In this document: one piece after another, positions 1 to 8,960 of the stretch
How the letters are laid out: each line of letters starts with the position of its first letter
Position numbering within the stretch: the first letter of the stretch is position 1
DNA from: Bacillota bacterium
GTDB taxonomy: Bacteria > Bacillota > Clostridia > Tissierellales > Peptoniphilaceae
Direction: 5' to 3'
Assembly (NCBI GenBank): GCA_023394045.1
Contig: JAEXBN010000021.1
Coordinates: 1-42,525, forward strand
DNA: 42,525 bases
Translations under genes and position numbers: made by a program
Notes under the pieces: generated by a model
What the model was told of the DNA's origin: nothing
The model's input: only the letters and a program-made list of their open reading frames with translations
Databases searched by the model: none

Positions 1-430
1 TATAGGCAGAAGCGTACATGTAGAAATGAGAGGCGTTAATTCTACATGCACCCGCTGACGGTTCCGTACATGTAAGAAATACAAACCGCCGTCCTACATG
101 CACCATATAGGCAGAAGCGTACATGTAGGAATAAGAAGCGTCCATCCTACATGCACCCACCGGCACCGGCGTACATGTAGAAATGAGATGTGTCTATTCT
201 ACATGCACCCATCAGCACTGGCGTACATGTAAGAAATAAAACTCGCCTTCCTACATGTACGATTCGGTCGGTGCCGTGCATGTAGAAATGAGATGTGTCT
301 ATTCTACATGCACCCGTCGGCACCAGTGTACATGTAAGAAATACACATCGCCTTCCTACATGTACGATTCGGTCGGTGCCGTACATGGTGGAATGAGATA
401 CGTTCATCCACCATGCACCCGCCGACAGCG
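1..430. repeat. Tandem array of 52-53 bp hairpin-forming units (8 units, open at left edge)
   Basis: Units begin at 14, 66, 119, 171, 223, 276, 328 and 381. Each has a left arm like GTACATGTAGAA, a 12-16 nt variable middle, a right arm like TTCTACATGCAC, and a 14-16 nt linker. Two middle/arm versions roughly alternate. In the last unit both arms change together (GTACATGGTGGA with TCCACCATGCAC), so pairing is kept. Linkers such as CGTCGGCACC and GGTCGGTGCC are also partly complementary between neighbours. The first 13 bases match the end of a linker at 106-118, so the array continues to the left. The period is not a steady multiple of three and no credible protein is encoded. Function unknown. 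Confidence 0.9.
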
Positions 431-673
431 TCGCACATGCCGCACATATCGAACGGCCAATCGCGATCGTCGTTCCTTTTGCAAAACGCTAGGCTTCAAA
501 GGAATCTATTTGATGCGCTGACTACTGTGATGAACGGGCGCAATGAACTTCCTTGTACAGTTCTCAACGATTCGCAACGATCGGACACCAAATGAGAACA
601 CCAAATGAAAATACCAAAGGCGAGCGCCACAGAAATGGATGAAACAAGAACGGGACGCGGCATGGGCGGCGTT
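431..673. other. Intergenic stretch without a supported gene
   Basis: Between the hairpin array and the decamer repeats I see no open frame with a ribosome binding site. Near 588-625 there are loose direct repeats beginning ACCAAATGA. Nothing else stands out. Confidence 0.5.
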
Positions 674-733
674 TTGTTCGAATTTGTGCAGATTTGTACG
701 GATTTGTTCGAGTTTGTGCAGATTTGTACGGAT
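674..733. repeat. Six phased 10-bp repeats upstream of the sugar operon
   Basis: Six consecutive decamers: TTGTTCGAAT, TTGTGCAGAT, TTGTACGGAT, TTGTTCGAGT, TTGTGCAGAT, TTGTACGGAT. They also form two copies of a 30-bp unit differing at one base. The 10-bp period is close to one helical turn, so every TTGT would sit on the same DNA face. The block lies about 55 bp upstream of the -35 box of the downstream promoter, so a regulator-binding or curvature role is possible but unproven. Confidence 0.75.
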
Positions 734-787
734 GAAATGCGGAAGAGCCTAGGATGCAATGAGTTTGTGATTTGATCGTGTGGATCT

Positions 788-815
788 TTGGCACGGCGGG
801 ATGCTGTGGTATAAT
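788..815 (+). promoter_or_regulatory. Promoter of the galactosyl-N-acetylhexosamine operon
   Basis: TTGGCA at 788-793, a 16-nt spacer, and TATAAT at 810-815 preceded by TG at 807-808 (extended -10). It is the best promoter match upstream of the first operon gene at 947, giving a leader of about 125 nt. Confidence 0.7.
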
Positions 816-946
816 ACTTACGAAAACGGAAGGGCGCTGGAGATGTCGGCGCTGAGGAAATCGTTTTGTCGAATGGCTATCGGCGTTGAAACGCGGTTGG
901 TTGTTCGCGCGGAGTGTTTTGATACCCATAGAAAAGGGAGGATGGG

Positions 947-2305
947 ATGAAAACGAAAAAACTCATCGGAGTGATGCTTGCATGCGCATTGGCGCTTGTC
1001 GGCTGCAGCGGAGGCAATAATGCTTCCTCGTCGGAATCGACTGCACCAGCGGATCAGTCTTCGGCACAGGCTGAAGGCGGCACGACTATTAAGGTGGCAG
1101 CGATTGAGACCGCTTATGGTCAGGAAGGCTGGAAGGCCGTTGCACAGGCTTTTGAGGAAGCAACGGGCAACAAAGTCGAATTGATTATGGATAAGAAGCT
1201 GGAGGATGTGATCGGACCGCAGATGAAGGCGGGCGACTATCCGGATCTGATTCATCTGGCGACGGGACGCGAAGCGGCGTTGACGGAAACGTTCATTAAG
1301 GACAAGAACCTTGAAGAAGTGACGGATGTGATGGACATGACCATTCCGGGCGAGAGCGGAACCGTAAAGGATAAGCTCATCGACGGAATCCTGGATTCGA
1401 CGGCAACGAAACCCTATGGCGATGATAAAGTTTATCTGGCGCCGATGTTCTATTCTCCGTGCGGTCTCTACTACAATGCCGGACTCTTTGAACAGAAGGG
1501 CTGGAAGGTTCCGACCACTTGGGATGAGATGTGGGAGCTGGGAGACAAAGCGAAAGCGGAAGGAATCTCTCTCTTCACGTATCCGACCACGGGATATTTC
1601 GATGCATTCTTCTATGCATTGATGGACACCGTCGGCGGTCCGGAATTCTATGCGAAAGCGACCGCTTTTGAGCAGGGCATCTGGGATACCCCGGAAGCGC
1701 AGCAGTGCTTTGATATCATCGCGAAGCTGGCAACCTACACCGATCCGACGACTCCGGCGCAGGCCAATGATCAGGACTTCACGAAGAATCAGCAGCTCGT
1801 TCTGGATAATAAGGCGCTCTTTATGCCGAACGGATCCTGGATTGCTGAAGAAATGAAAGATGCTCCGCGCGCGGATGGATTTAAGTGGGCGATGATGCCG
1901 ATGCCGGCCGTGAAAGACGGCGGAGATCGCTACAGCTTCACTTGGCTGGAACAGAGCTGGATTCCGGCGGGCGCAAAGAACAAGGATGTGGCAAAGCAGT
2001 TCATGGCGTTCCTCTACAGCGACAAGGCGGTGGAACTCTTTGTAAAGAACGGTGGAGCTTATCAGCCGACCAAGAACGTTTCCGAGTTTATGACGGATGA
2101 TTCCAAGGCGATGTTCGGCGTGTATGAGAACGGCGCAAAGGCGACTTTGGGCGGATTCCCGACCTTCGATGTGGAAGGAACGAATGCACGCACCCTCTTC
2201 TTTGATCCGGTGAACTCGCTGGTTTCGGGAAGCCTGACGAAGGATGCCTATGTTGATTCGATTAAGGCAGCCAATGATCAGATTCGCGAGGCAGTAACGA
2301 AGTAA
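947..2305 (+). CDS. ABC transporter sugar-binding lipoprotein (family 1 SBP)
   Basis: Extracellular solute-binding protein of 452 aa that would capture a disaccharide and deliver it to the permeases encoded next. The N-terminus is a lipoprotein signal with LALVGC and the lipidated Cys at residue 20, followed by a Ser-rich tether. The rest has the features of MalE-like family 1 binding proteins (for example TYPTTGYFDAFFYAL and a late WLEQSWIP segment). The start is fixed by GGGAGG 5 nt upstream. It is the first gene of an operon that includes a GH112 phosphorylase, so the ligand is inferred to be lacto-N-biose and/or galacto-N-biose. A terminator-like hairpin directly downstream probably makes this gene more abundantly transcribed than the permeases, as is usual for binding proteins. 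Confidence 0.93.
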   Translation: MKTKKLIGVMLACALALVGCSGGNNASSSESTAPADQSSAQAEGGTTIKVAAIETAYGQEGWKAVAQAFEEATGNKVELIMDKKLEDVIGPQMKAGDYPDLIHLATGREAALTETFIKDKNLEEVTDVMDMTIPGESGTVKDKLIDGILDSTATKPYGDDKVYLAPMFYSPCGLYYNAGLFEQKGWKVPTTWDEMWELGDKAKAEGISLFTYPTTGYFDAFFYALMDTVGGPEFYAKATAFEQGIWDTPEAQQCFDIIAKLATYTDPTTPAQANDQDFTKNQQLVLDNKALFMPNGSWIAEEMKDAPRADGFKWAMMPMPAVKDGGDRYSFTWLEQSWIPAGAKNKDVAKQFMAFLYSDKAVELFVKNGGAYQPTKNVSEFMTDDSKAMFGVYENGAKATLGGFPTFDVEGTNARTLFFDPVNSLVSGSLTKDAYVDSIKAANDQIREAVTK

Positions 2306-2319
2306 GAGTTGTGTCAACG

Positions 2320-2349
2320 GGCGGTGTGGGCAACCCCGCCGCCTTTTTT
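2320..2349 (+). terminator. Partial terminator between binding protein and permease genes
   Basis: GGCGG (2320-2324) pairs with CCGCC (2339-2343), with an inner GGG/CCC pairing, followed by six T. It sits within the operon, 15 nt before the next start codon, so it likely acts as an attenuating, read-through terminator. Confidence 0.7.
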
Positions 2350-2363
2350 CTGAAGGAGCTACT

Positions 2364-3305
2364 ATGAATACAGCATCCGAATTGAGCAGAGAAAACCCTG
2401 GCGGAGCGAAGAGTAAGCGGCACAAGAGCGGGTCGCGGAATCGCTTTATTGCATTGTGCGTGATTCCAGCAACCTTTCTTTTTGTGCTTTTTATGGTTTA
2501 TCCGACCATCAACGTCTTTCGCATGTCTTTTTTCAAGCGCAGCGCTTATTCTTCTACAGAAACCTTCGTTGGACTGGATAACTTCAAAAAGCTGATGGCG
2601 GATCCGAGTTTTATTCGATCCATGCAAAACACCATCTTGCTCATCGTGGTTGTGACGATGGTCACATTCTTTTTTGCATTATTATTTGCGGGGATTCTTT
2701 CCCGAGAAAAAATCAAAGGCGAGAATTTTTTTCGCGTCGTGTTCTATATTCCGAATATCCTTTCGGTCGTGGTCATCTCGGCAATTTTTAGCGCGATTTA
2801 TGATACGCGCAGCGGCATGCTGAACGGTCTGCTTTCCCTGTTTTCCGGCGAGGCGGTCTCCATTCTCTGGAAAGGGGAATCCACCGTCATGTTCTCGCTC
2901 ATTGTCGCCATGGTATGGCAGGCGATCGGCTATTATATGGTCATGTATATGGCTTCGATGGCAAGTGTTCCGGAGAGCTTGTATGAAAGTGCCTCTCTGG
3001 ATGGCGCATCTCGGTTCCAGCAATTTTTTCAGATTACGATTCCGCTGATCTGGACCAATATTCGAACGACGCTGACTTTTTTCATCATTTCGAATATCAA
3101 TATGGCCTTCCTTTTTGTCAAAGCGATGACGAGCGGTGGTCCGAACGGGGCTTCGGAGGTGGCACTTTCCTATATGTATAAGCAGGCCTACACGAACTCC
3201 TCTTACGGATACGGCATGGCGATTGGCGCACTGGTGTTCGTCTTTTCATTCCTTCTCTCCGCCTTGGTGAATAAGGTGACGGAGCGGGAAGTGTTGGAGT
3301 TTTAG
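2364..3305 (+). CDS. Sugar ABC transporter permease (MalF/UgpA-type)
   Basis: Inner-membrane permease of 313 aa. A basic N-terminal tail of about 28 residues precedes the first membrane helix (about 28-52), and about six helices follow. The EAA-type loop that docks the ATPase is at about 207-230 (ESASLDGASRFQQFFQITIP). The start has GAAGGAG upstream. It pairs with the second permease that begins 8 nt after its stop. Substrate specificity is inferred only from the operon (GH112 phosphorylase and family 1 binding protein). Confidence 0.93.
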   Translation: MNTASELSRENPGGAKSKRHKSGSRNRFIALCVIPATFLFVLFMVYPTINVFRMSFFKRSAYSSTETFVGLDNFKKLMADPSFIRSMQNTILLIVVVTMVTFFFALLFAGILSREKIKGENFFRVVFYIPNILSVVVISAIFSAIYDTRSGMLNGLLSLFSGEAVSILWKGESTVMFSLIVAMVWQAIGYYMVMYMASMASVPESLYESASLDGASRFQQFFQITIPLIWTNIRTTLTFFIISNINMAFLFVKAMTSGGPNGASEVALSYMYKQAYTNSSYGYGMAIGALVFVFSFLLSALVNKVTEREVLEF

Positions 3306-3313
3306 GAGGAGCC

Positions 3314-4195
3314 ATGAAAAAGAAGAAAAAATCCCTTTCGGTGTATCGGGTTTTTGTATATGTGGCGCTGATTACCCTCGCCGTCGTCATCCTCGTTCCT
3401 GTGGCATGGGTGTTTATGGCCTCCATTAAGGAAAATCAGGAGTTTTACCGCAATCCTTGGTCGCTTCCGGCGGGATTCTATTTTCAGAACTTTGCGGATG
3501 CCTGGAATAAGGCGCGCATGGGCGACTATATGCTGAACTCGATTTTGGTGACGGGCATGGCGCTGGCGCTTCTTCTGGTGATTGCGTTGCCTGCAGCGTA
3601 TGCGCTCTCGCGGTTTGAGTTCCGGGGCAAAAAATTTCTGAATACCGCTTTTATGGCGGGGCTGTTTATCAACGTGAACTATATTGTCGTCCCCATTTTC
3701 CTCATGCTAGTGGATGGCGATACGTTTCTGAAGCAGTGGTTAGGAAACGGGTTCTTATTGAACAATGTTTTTATTCTGGCGTTGATCTACGCATCGACGG
3801 CGCTTCCGTTCACCATTTACCTGCTGACAGGCTATTTCAGAACGCTGCCGCATGCCTATGAGGAAGCCGCGTATATTGATGGGGCAGGCTATGGGCGCAC
3901 GATGGTGGAAATTATGATTCCCATGGCCAAGCCGTCCATCATTACGATCATCTTGTTCAATTTCCTTTCGTTCTGGAATGAGTACATTATCGCGATGACG
4001 CTGCTCAGCGACCCGAACGGAACCAAGACGCTTCCTGTCGGGCTGATGCAGCTGACGCAGGCGCAGCAGTCCAGCGCACAATATGGACAGCTTTATGCTG
4101 GACTGGTTCTTGTGATGCTGCCGACGCTGATCCTCTACATTCTGGTGCAGAAGAAGCTGACACAGGGGATGACCCTGGGCGGTCTGAAAGGATAA
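3314..4195 (+). CDS. Sugar ABC transporter permease (MalG/UgpE-type)
   Basis: Second permease subunit, 293 aa, with about six membrane helices. The first follows a lysine-rich start (MKKKKKS). The EAA loop is at about 182-208 (EEAAYIDGAGYGRTMVEI, ending in IPMAKPS). A strong AGGAGG lies 8 nt upstream of the ATG. It is translationally close to the first permease and to the small gene starting 4 nt after its stop, so the three are surely co-transcribed. Confidence 0.93.
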   Translation: MKKKKKSLSVYRVFVYVALITLAVVILVPVAWVFMASIKENQEFYRNPWSLPAGFYFQNFADAWNKARMGDYMLNSILVTGMALALLLVIALPAAYALSRFEFRGKKFLNTAFMAGLFINVNYIVVPIFLMLVDGDTFLKQWLGNGFLLNNVFILALIYASTALPFTIYLLTGYFRTLPHAYEEAAYIDGAGYGRTMVEIMIPMAKPSIITIILFNFLSFWNEYIIAMTLLSDPNGTKTLPVGLMQLTQAQQSSAQYGQLYAGLVLVMLPTLILYILVQKKLTQGMTLGGLKG

Positions 4196-4199
4196 TGCG

Positions 4200-4412
4200 A
4201 TGAATTTTTGGAAAGAAAATGGAGCGCTTCGGCTGCTGCTGATGCTCATCTTTTTCGTCGGCGGATTGGCGCTGGTGTTCATCGGGTGGAGCATGACCGG
4301 AAAGATCCCCGGTCTGCTGATCATGATCGTCGGGCTGATTTTGCTTCTGACGGCGCTTTTCCTATACAACGCCGCTTTTCAGACGAAAAAACAGAAGCAT
4401 GAAAAACGTTAG
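4200..4412 (+). CDS. Small two-helix membrane protein of the sugar operon
   Basis: 70 aa with two hydrophobic segments (about residues 11-30 and 35-56), a short Met-Thr-Gly-Lys turn and a basic tail (QTKKQKHEKR). It starts 4 nt after the second permease with AAAGGA upstream and is followed after 30 nt by the phosphorylase. No catalytic motif is visible. I have the impression that short two-helix proteins recur beside GH112 transport genes in Clostridia, but cannot verify it here. An accessory role for the importer is an inference from position only. Confidence 0.75.
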   Translation: MNFWKENGALRLLLMLIFFVGGLALVFIGWSMTGKIPGLLIMIVGLILLLTALFLYNAAFQTKKQKHEKR

Positions 4413-4442
4413 CGTGAACGCAACATCCAGAAAGAGGAGAGC

Positions 4443-6617
4443 ATGAGTACAAAAAGAAAAGGCCGAGTGACGATTCCGACGGATGTCGATATTGTTCCGG
4501 AGACGCTGGAGATTTTGGAAAAATGGGGCGGAGACGCGCTGCGTGATGCAGATGGAACCGAATTTCCAGCGGAGCTGGCGGAGGCGGATGCAAAAATTTA
4601 CAAAACCTACTATACGACGCGCAAGGATAACGCCTGGGCGAAAGCCAATCCCGATGAGGTGCAGCAATGCTACCTGATGTCGGCGTTTGTCCCGGCGCTG
4701 GAAAACGGGCCGCTGGCGATTCCGCTGATGAAGGGATTGAGCGATCAGCTGGTGGAGGTCAACACGAGAGATTCTTTGTCGCGCTGGTGGGAAGTGATTG
4801 ACCGCACGACGGGTGAGGTGGTTCCTTATGGGGAATGGGACTATGATGAGGAGACGAAGTCGGTCATCGTTCACCACCCGACACGCTACCATGAGTATAC
4901 GGCGAGCTTTCTGGCTTACCTGATCTGGGATCCGGTGCACATGTACAATGCGGTGACGAATGGATGGAAAGACTTTGAGCACCAGGTTACTTTTGATGTG
5001 CGGCAGCCCAAAACTCATGCGTTTTCCATGCGGCGTCTGCGCCAGTTCATTGAAGAGCATCCCTATGTGGATGTGCTGCGCTATACGACGTTCTTCCACC
5101 AGTTCACCCTGATCTTTGATGAGCTGCGCCGTGAGAAATATGTGGATTGGTATGGCTATTCGGCATCGGTTTCGCCTTACATTCTGGAGCAATTTGAAGC
5201 GGAAGTGGGCTACCCGTTCCGGCCGGAATACATCATCGACCAGGGATATTTTAATAATCAATATCGCGTCCCCAGCAAGGAGTATCTGGACTTTATGGCC
5301 TTCCAGCGCCGCGAGGTTGCGAAGCTGGCCAAGGAGATGGTGGACATCACGCATGAATATGGCAAAGAAGCGATGATGTTTTTGGGAGACCACTGGATTG
5401 GAACGGAACCTTATATGCCGGAGTTTAAGACCATTGGCTTGGATGCCGTGGTTGGTTCCGTGGGCAATGGCATGACGCTGCGCCTCATTTCGGACATCGA
5501 GGGGGTGAAATATCGCGAAGGGCGTTTCCTCCCGTATTTCTTCCCGGATTCCTTCTATGAGGGGGCTGATCCGGTCGCCATGGCCAAGGAGAATTGGGTG
5601 ACGGCGCGCCGTGCGCTTCTGCGCAAGCCCATCGACCGGATTGGATATGGCGGCTATCTCAAGCTGGCGCTGAAATTCCCGGATTTTGTGGATTACATTG
5701 CGCAGGTCGCAGATGAATTCCGTGAAATTTATGATCGCATTCAGGGCGCCGAGCCCTATTGCGTGGCTCGTGTCGGCGTGCTGAATTCTTGGGGAAAAGC
5801 CCGTTCCTGGGGAAGCCATATGGTGCATCACGCCCTGTACCAGAAGAGCAACTACAGCTATTCGGGGGTGATTGAAGCGTTGTCCGGGGCGCCCGTGGAT
5901 GTCCATTTCCTGAGCTTTGACGATATTAAAGAAAATCCGGATGTTCTCAAGACGTTGGATGTGCTGATCAACGTCGGGGATGCGGATACGGCGCACACGG
6001 GAGGCGCGGTTTGGGAAGATCCGGCGCTGGTGGCGGCGATTCGCGGATTCATTGCCGAAGGCGGCGGATGGATCGGTGTCGGAGAGCCCAGCGGACATCA
6101 GTACCAAGGCCACTTCCTGCAGCTTGCGAATGCGATGGGCGTCGAGAAAGAAACGGGATTGACGCTTGGGTATGACCGATACAATTGGGAAGAACATAAG
6201 GATCATTTTCTTCTGGAAGATGGCGAGCCGGATTTCGGAGAGAGCCAGCGCTATATTTACGCGTTGGAAGGAACGACGGTGCTTTGCCAGAAGGAGCATG
6301 AATTGCAAATGGCGGCTCATGAGTATGGACGAGGCCGCACGGTGTACCTGACCGGACTGCCTTATAATGCCCTTAATGCGAGAGTCCTTTTGCGTTCCAT
6401 TCTTTGGAGCAGCAGCCAGGAAGACAAATTGCATCGCTGGTTCTCCTCCAATTACCATGTGGATGTTCATGCGTATGAGGGGAAAGGCTATTACTGCGTG
6501 GTCAACAATACGGAAGAGGAGCAGCAGACCACCGTCTATTGCGGCGATGGTTCCGCAGCGGAGCTGACGCTGGAGCCCAATGCGATCCGCTGGTTCGATA
6601 TCCAGGGGAAGCAATGA
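4443..6617 (+). CDS. lnpA: 1,3-beta-galactosyl-N-acetylhexosamine phosphorylase (GH112)
   Basis: Cytoplasmic GH112 phosphorylase of 724 aa, the usual length. The family splits galactosyl-beta-1,3-GlcNAc or -GalNAc with phosphate to galactose 1-phosphate and the free amino sugar. The N-terminus (GRVTIPTD, then KWGGDALRDADGTEFP) is typical. The expected general acid is in GDHWIG, Asp316 in this protein, matching the conserved aspartate of the Bifidobacterium longum enzyme. A central barrel is followed by a glutamine amidotransferase-like segment (GGGWIGVGEPSG) and a small C-terminal beta domain. Some GH112 members act on galactosyl-beta-1,4-rhamnose, so the exact substrate is not proven. GAGGAGAGC precedes the ATG. 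Genes for later steps (N-acetylhexosamine kinase, galactose 1-phosphate uridylyltransferase) are not in this window. Confidence 0.95.
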   Translation: MSTKRKGRVTIPTDVDIVPETLEILEKWGGDALRDADGTEFPAELAEADAKIYKTYYTTRKDNAWAKANPDEVQQCYLMSAFVPALENGPLAIPLMKGLSDQLVEVNTRDSLSRWWEVIDRTTGEVVPYGEWDYDEETKSVIVHHPTRYHEYTASFLAYLIWDPVHMYNAVTNGWKDFEHQVTFDVRQPKTHAFSMRRLRQFIEEHPYVDVLRYTTFFHQFTLIFDELRREKYVDWYGYSASVSPYILEQFEAEVGYPFRPEYIIDQGYFNNQYRVPSKEYLDFMAFQRREVAKLAKEMVDITHEYGKEAMMFLGDHWIGTEPYMPEFKTIGLDAVVGSVGNGMTLRLISDIEGVKYREGRFLPYFFPDSFYEGADPVAMAKENWVTARRALLRKPIDRIGYGGYLKLALKFPDFVDYIAQVADEFREIYDRIQGAEPYCVARVGVLNSWGKARSWGSHMVHHALYQKSNYSYSGVIEALSGAPVDVHFLSFDDIKENPDVLKTLDVLINVGDADTAHTGGAVWEDPALVAAIRGFIAEGGGWIGVGEPSGHQYQGHFLQLANAMGVEKETGLTLGYDRYNWEEHKDHFLLEDGEPDFGESQRYIYALEGTTVLCQKEHELQMAAHEYGRGRTVYLTGLPYNALNARVLLRSILWSSSQEDKLHRWFSSNYHVDVHAYEGKGYYCVVNNTEEEQQTTVYCGDGSAAELTLEPNAIRWFDIQGKQ

Positions 6618-6642
6618 GGCGGACGGTTTGCCATTTTAACCG

Positions 6643-6692
6643 ACCGCAATCAGGCGGCAACAAGGCCGCAATCACTGCAATAAGACCGCAAT
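6643..6692. repeat. Three short direct repeats between phosphorylase and ATPase genes
   Basis: ACCGCAAT, GCCGCAAT and ACCGCAAT at 6643, 6665 and 6685 (spacings 22 and 20 bp) fill much of the 88-bp gap. They could be chance or a decayed regulatory site. Confidence 0.4.
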
Positions 6693-6705
6693 AAAAGGAG
6701 AAAAT

Positions 6706-7806
<1,101 letters not shown>

Positions 7807-7855
7807 AAAATTAGAAAAGAATCAGAAAAAATTTAGAGAACACCGGGACGAAAAG

Positions 7856-7945
7856 GGGCTGTTGCAAAACGATGATGAGGCGCTCCCCATCGTTAGATTT
7901 TTGGTCTAACCATGGGGGCGATGCCTCCTCTTGCTTTGCGGCAGC
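7856..7945. repeat. Long imperfect inverted repeat downstream of the sugar operon
   Basis: The outer arms are GGCTGTTGCAAAAC (7856-7870 region) and CTTTGCGGCAGCC (7933-7945). The inner stem is CCCCAT-C-GTTAGA (7885-7897) against TCTAAC-C-ATGGGG (7905-7917), with one C/C mismatch. There is no T-run on either strand, so it is not a classical terminator. The outer arms resemble the ends of some insertion sequences, but also the stems of terminators elsewhere in this window. It may be a small non-autonomous element or a structured RNA end. Confidence 0.65.
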
Positions 7946-8026
7946 CTATTTTATATGGGGACAGTACCTATTTTATGCGACGATAGCCTATTTATGTGGC
8001 GATAGCCTATTTATATGGCGATAGGA
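7941..8026. repeat. Degenerate ~20-bp tandem repeats
   Basis: Four to five copies of a unit like GCGATAGCCTATTTATATG (7941, 7960, 7978, 7997 and a partial at about 8016) directly follow the inverted repeat. AT-rich and non-coding. With the inverted repeat they fill most of the 384-bp gap before the ferritin gene. Confidence 0.65.
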
Positions 8027-8099
8027 TCGATGGTATGGGTCGATGGCAAAAGCAGGAAGAATCGAAGTGTGGAGGGGGGAAGGGATCTTTGTTTTCTGG

Positions 8100-8128
8100 T
8101 TGATTTTGCTTTTTAGGTCAGATATACT
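8100..8128 (+). promoter_or_regulatory. Ferritin promoter
   Basis: TTGATT (8100-8105), a 17-nt spacer, TATACT (8123-8128). The predicted start of transcription falls inside the dyad at 8133-8154. Confidence 0.75.
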
Positions 8129-8132
8129 TCCA

Positions 8133-8154
8133 TTAGTTAGTTGCATCTAACTGA
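8133..8154. promoter_or_regulatory. Operator-like dyad at the ferritin start site
   Basis: TTAGTTAG, six bases, CTAACTGA, immediately downstream of the -10 box, a position where a bound repressor would block transcription. The core GTTAG-N6-CTAAC recurs as GTTAA-N6-CTAAC at 8833-8848 before the next operon. An iron- or metal-sensing regulator is a reasonable guess given the ferritin, but the spacing does not match the DtxR consensus and the regulator is unidentified. Confidence 0.6.
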
Positions 8155-8190
8155 CGAATGCAATCAGTGACTCAAATGAGGAGGATAATG

Positions 8191-8676
8191 ATGGATCAAA
8201 AAGTGATTGATGCGCTGAATGAACAAATTAACTTTGAACTTTATTCCGGCTATCTCTACCTTGGCTTGTCCTTGGCGATGGAAGAGCAAAATTATAAAGG
8301 CTATTCTGCATGGCTCGCCGGGCATCATGAAGAAGAATTGGCTCATGCGATGGCCTTTATTGAGTTCATGCACAAGCGCGGCGCAAAACCGACTCTGCAT
8401 CAGATTGAAATGGCGGACGTTCAGCAGACGGAGCCGCTGGACGTCGCTCAGCTGGTTCTGGAGCATGAACAGAAGGTTTCCAAGAGAATTTACAAGATTC
8501 ACGATTTGGCCAAGCAGGCTGACGATTATTCCACGGAAATCTTTATGCATCAATTCATCGCTGAACAAACGGAAGAGGAAGATCTGACCCGTAAAATTGT
8601 GGATCAGTTCACGTTGGCAGGCGACAATGTTTCCGCACGGATGTTGATCGACCGCGAACTCGGAGCGCAGAAGTAA
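8191..8676 (+). CDS. ftnA: Ferritin (FtnA-type, non-haem)
   Basis: Cytosolic iron-storage protein of 161 aa that would form a 24-subunit shell and oxidise Fe(II). Ferroxidase ligands align with E. coli FtnA: Glu16, Glu49, His52, a Glu in EHEQK (about 91-93), Gln126 and Glu129. The four-helix pattern is complete. A frame upstream could begin at 8158, but GAGGAGG at 8178-8184 points to the ATG at 8191 (or 8188), so the shorter start is used. It has its own promoter, operator-like dyad and terminator, so it appears monocistronic and metal-controlled. Confidence 0.93.
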   Translation: MDQKVIDALNEQINFELYSGYLYLGLSLAMEEQNYKGYSAWLAGHHEEELAHAMAFIEFMHKRGAKPTLHQIEMADVQQTEPLDVAQLVLEHEQKVSKRIYKIHDLAKQADDYSTEIFMHQFIAEQTEEEDLTRKIVDQFTLAGDNVSARMLIDRELGAQK

Positions 8677-8738
8677 AACGACGTTGGGCGCGGTGCGCCG
8701 GATGGAGACGATACAAATCGTCCGTTTCTGAAGAGAGT

Positions 8739-8769
8739 CCCCTTGGCCGCGTTGCCAAGGGGGTTCTTT
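8739..8769 (+). terminator. Terminator of the ferritin gene
   Basis: CCCCTTGGC (8739-8747) pairs with GCCAAGGGG (8754-8762) around a 6-nt loop, followed by GTTCTTT. Confidence 0.75.
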
Positions 8770-8832
8770 ATCCTCGTGAGAGGGATGTGGATGAAGGATA
8801 AAAAGGCGGGGAAAGCGGGCGTGCGCCCTAAA

Positions 8833-8848
8833 GTTAACATATGCTAAC
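8833..8848. promoter_or_regulatory. Operator-like dyad upstream of the peptide/metal importer
   Basis: GTTAACATATGCTAAC, a 16-bp palindrome with one mismatched pair, same GTTAR-N6-CTAAC layout as the ferritin site. It lies 113 bp before the binding-protein start. No clear promoter boxes were found beside it, so the exact arrangement is open. Confidence 0.55.
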
Positions 8849-8960
8849 AAAAAACCCGAGATGAACCATAGATGAGATCGAGACGATGGAAAAAGGCAAG
8901 AAGGGACAGTGGCGGGATTCAAAAATAGAGACCGCTGTCTTTAGAAGAGGAGAGAGAACG

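Noticed and set aside
147..521. Small open frames on both strands in the left array
   Set aside because: Repetitive translations produced by the 52-53 bp units, with no ribosome binding site or family match.
788..946. Riboswitch in the leader of the sugar operon
   Set aside because: The ~125-nt leader shows no recognisable conserved aptamer core or terminator before the first gene.
4362..6614. 750-codon open frame antisense to the GH112 gene
   Set aside because: It mirrors a strongly supported GH112 gene, has no family features and no plausible start site; it is a codon-bias shadow. Similar long antisense frames at 818-2425, 28044-29486 and 34239-35420 were rejected for the same reason.
7856..7945. 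IS6-type insertion sequence end
   Set aside because: GGGGCTGTTGCAAAA resembles such ends, but there is no transposase and other terminators here (25341-25382) share the CTGTTGCA stem. Kept only as an inverted repeat.
8133..8154. Canonical DtxR/IdeR iron box
   Set aside because: The bases resemble TTAGGTTAG/CTAACCTAA arms but the spacing between half-sites is too wide, so no named regulator is assigned.
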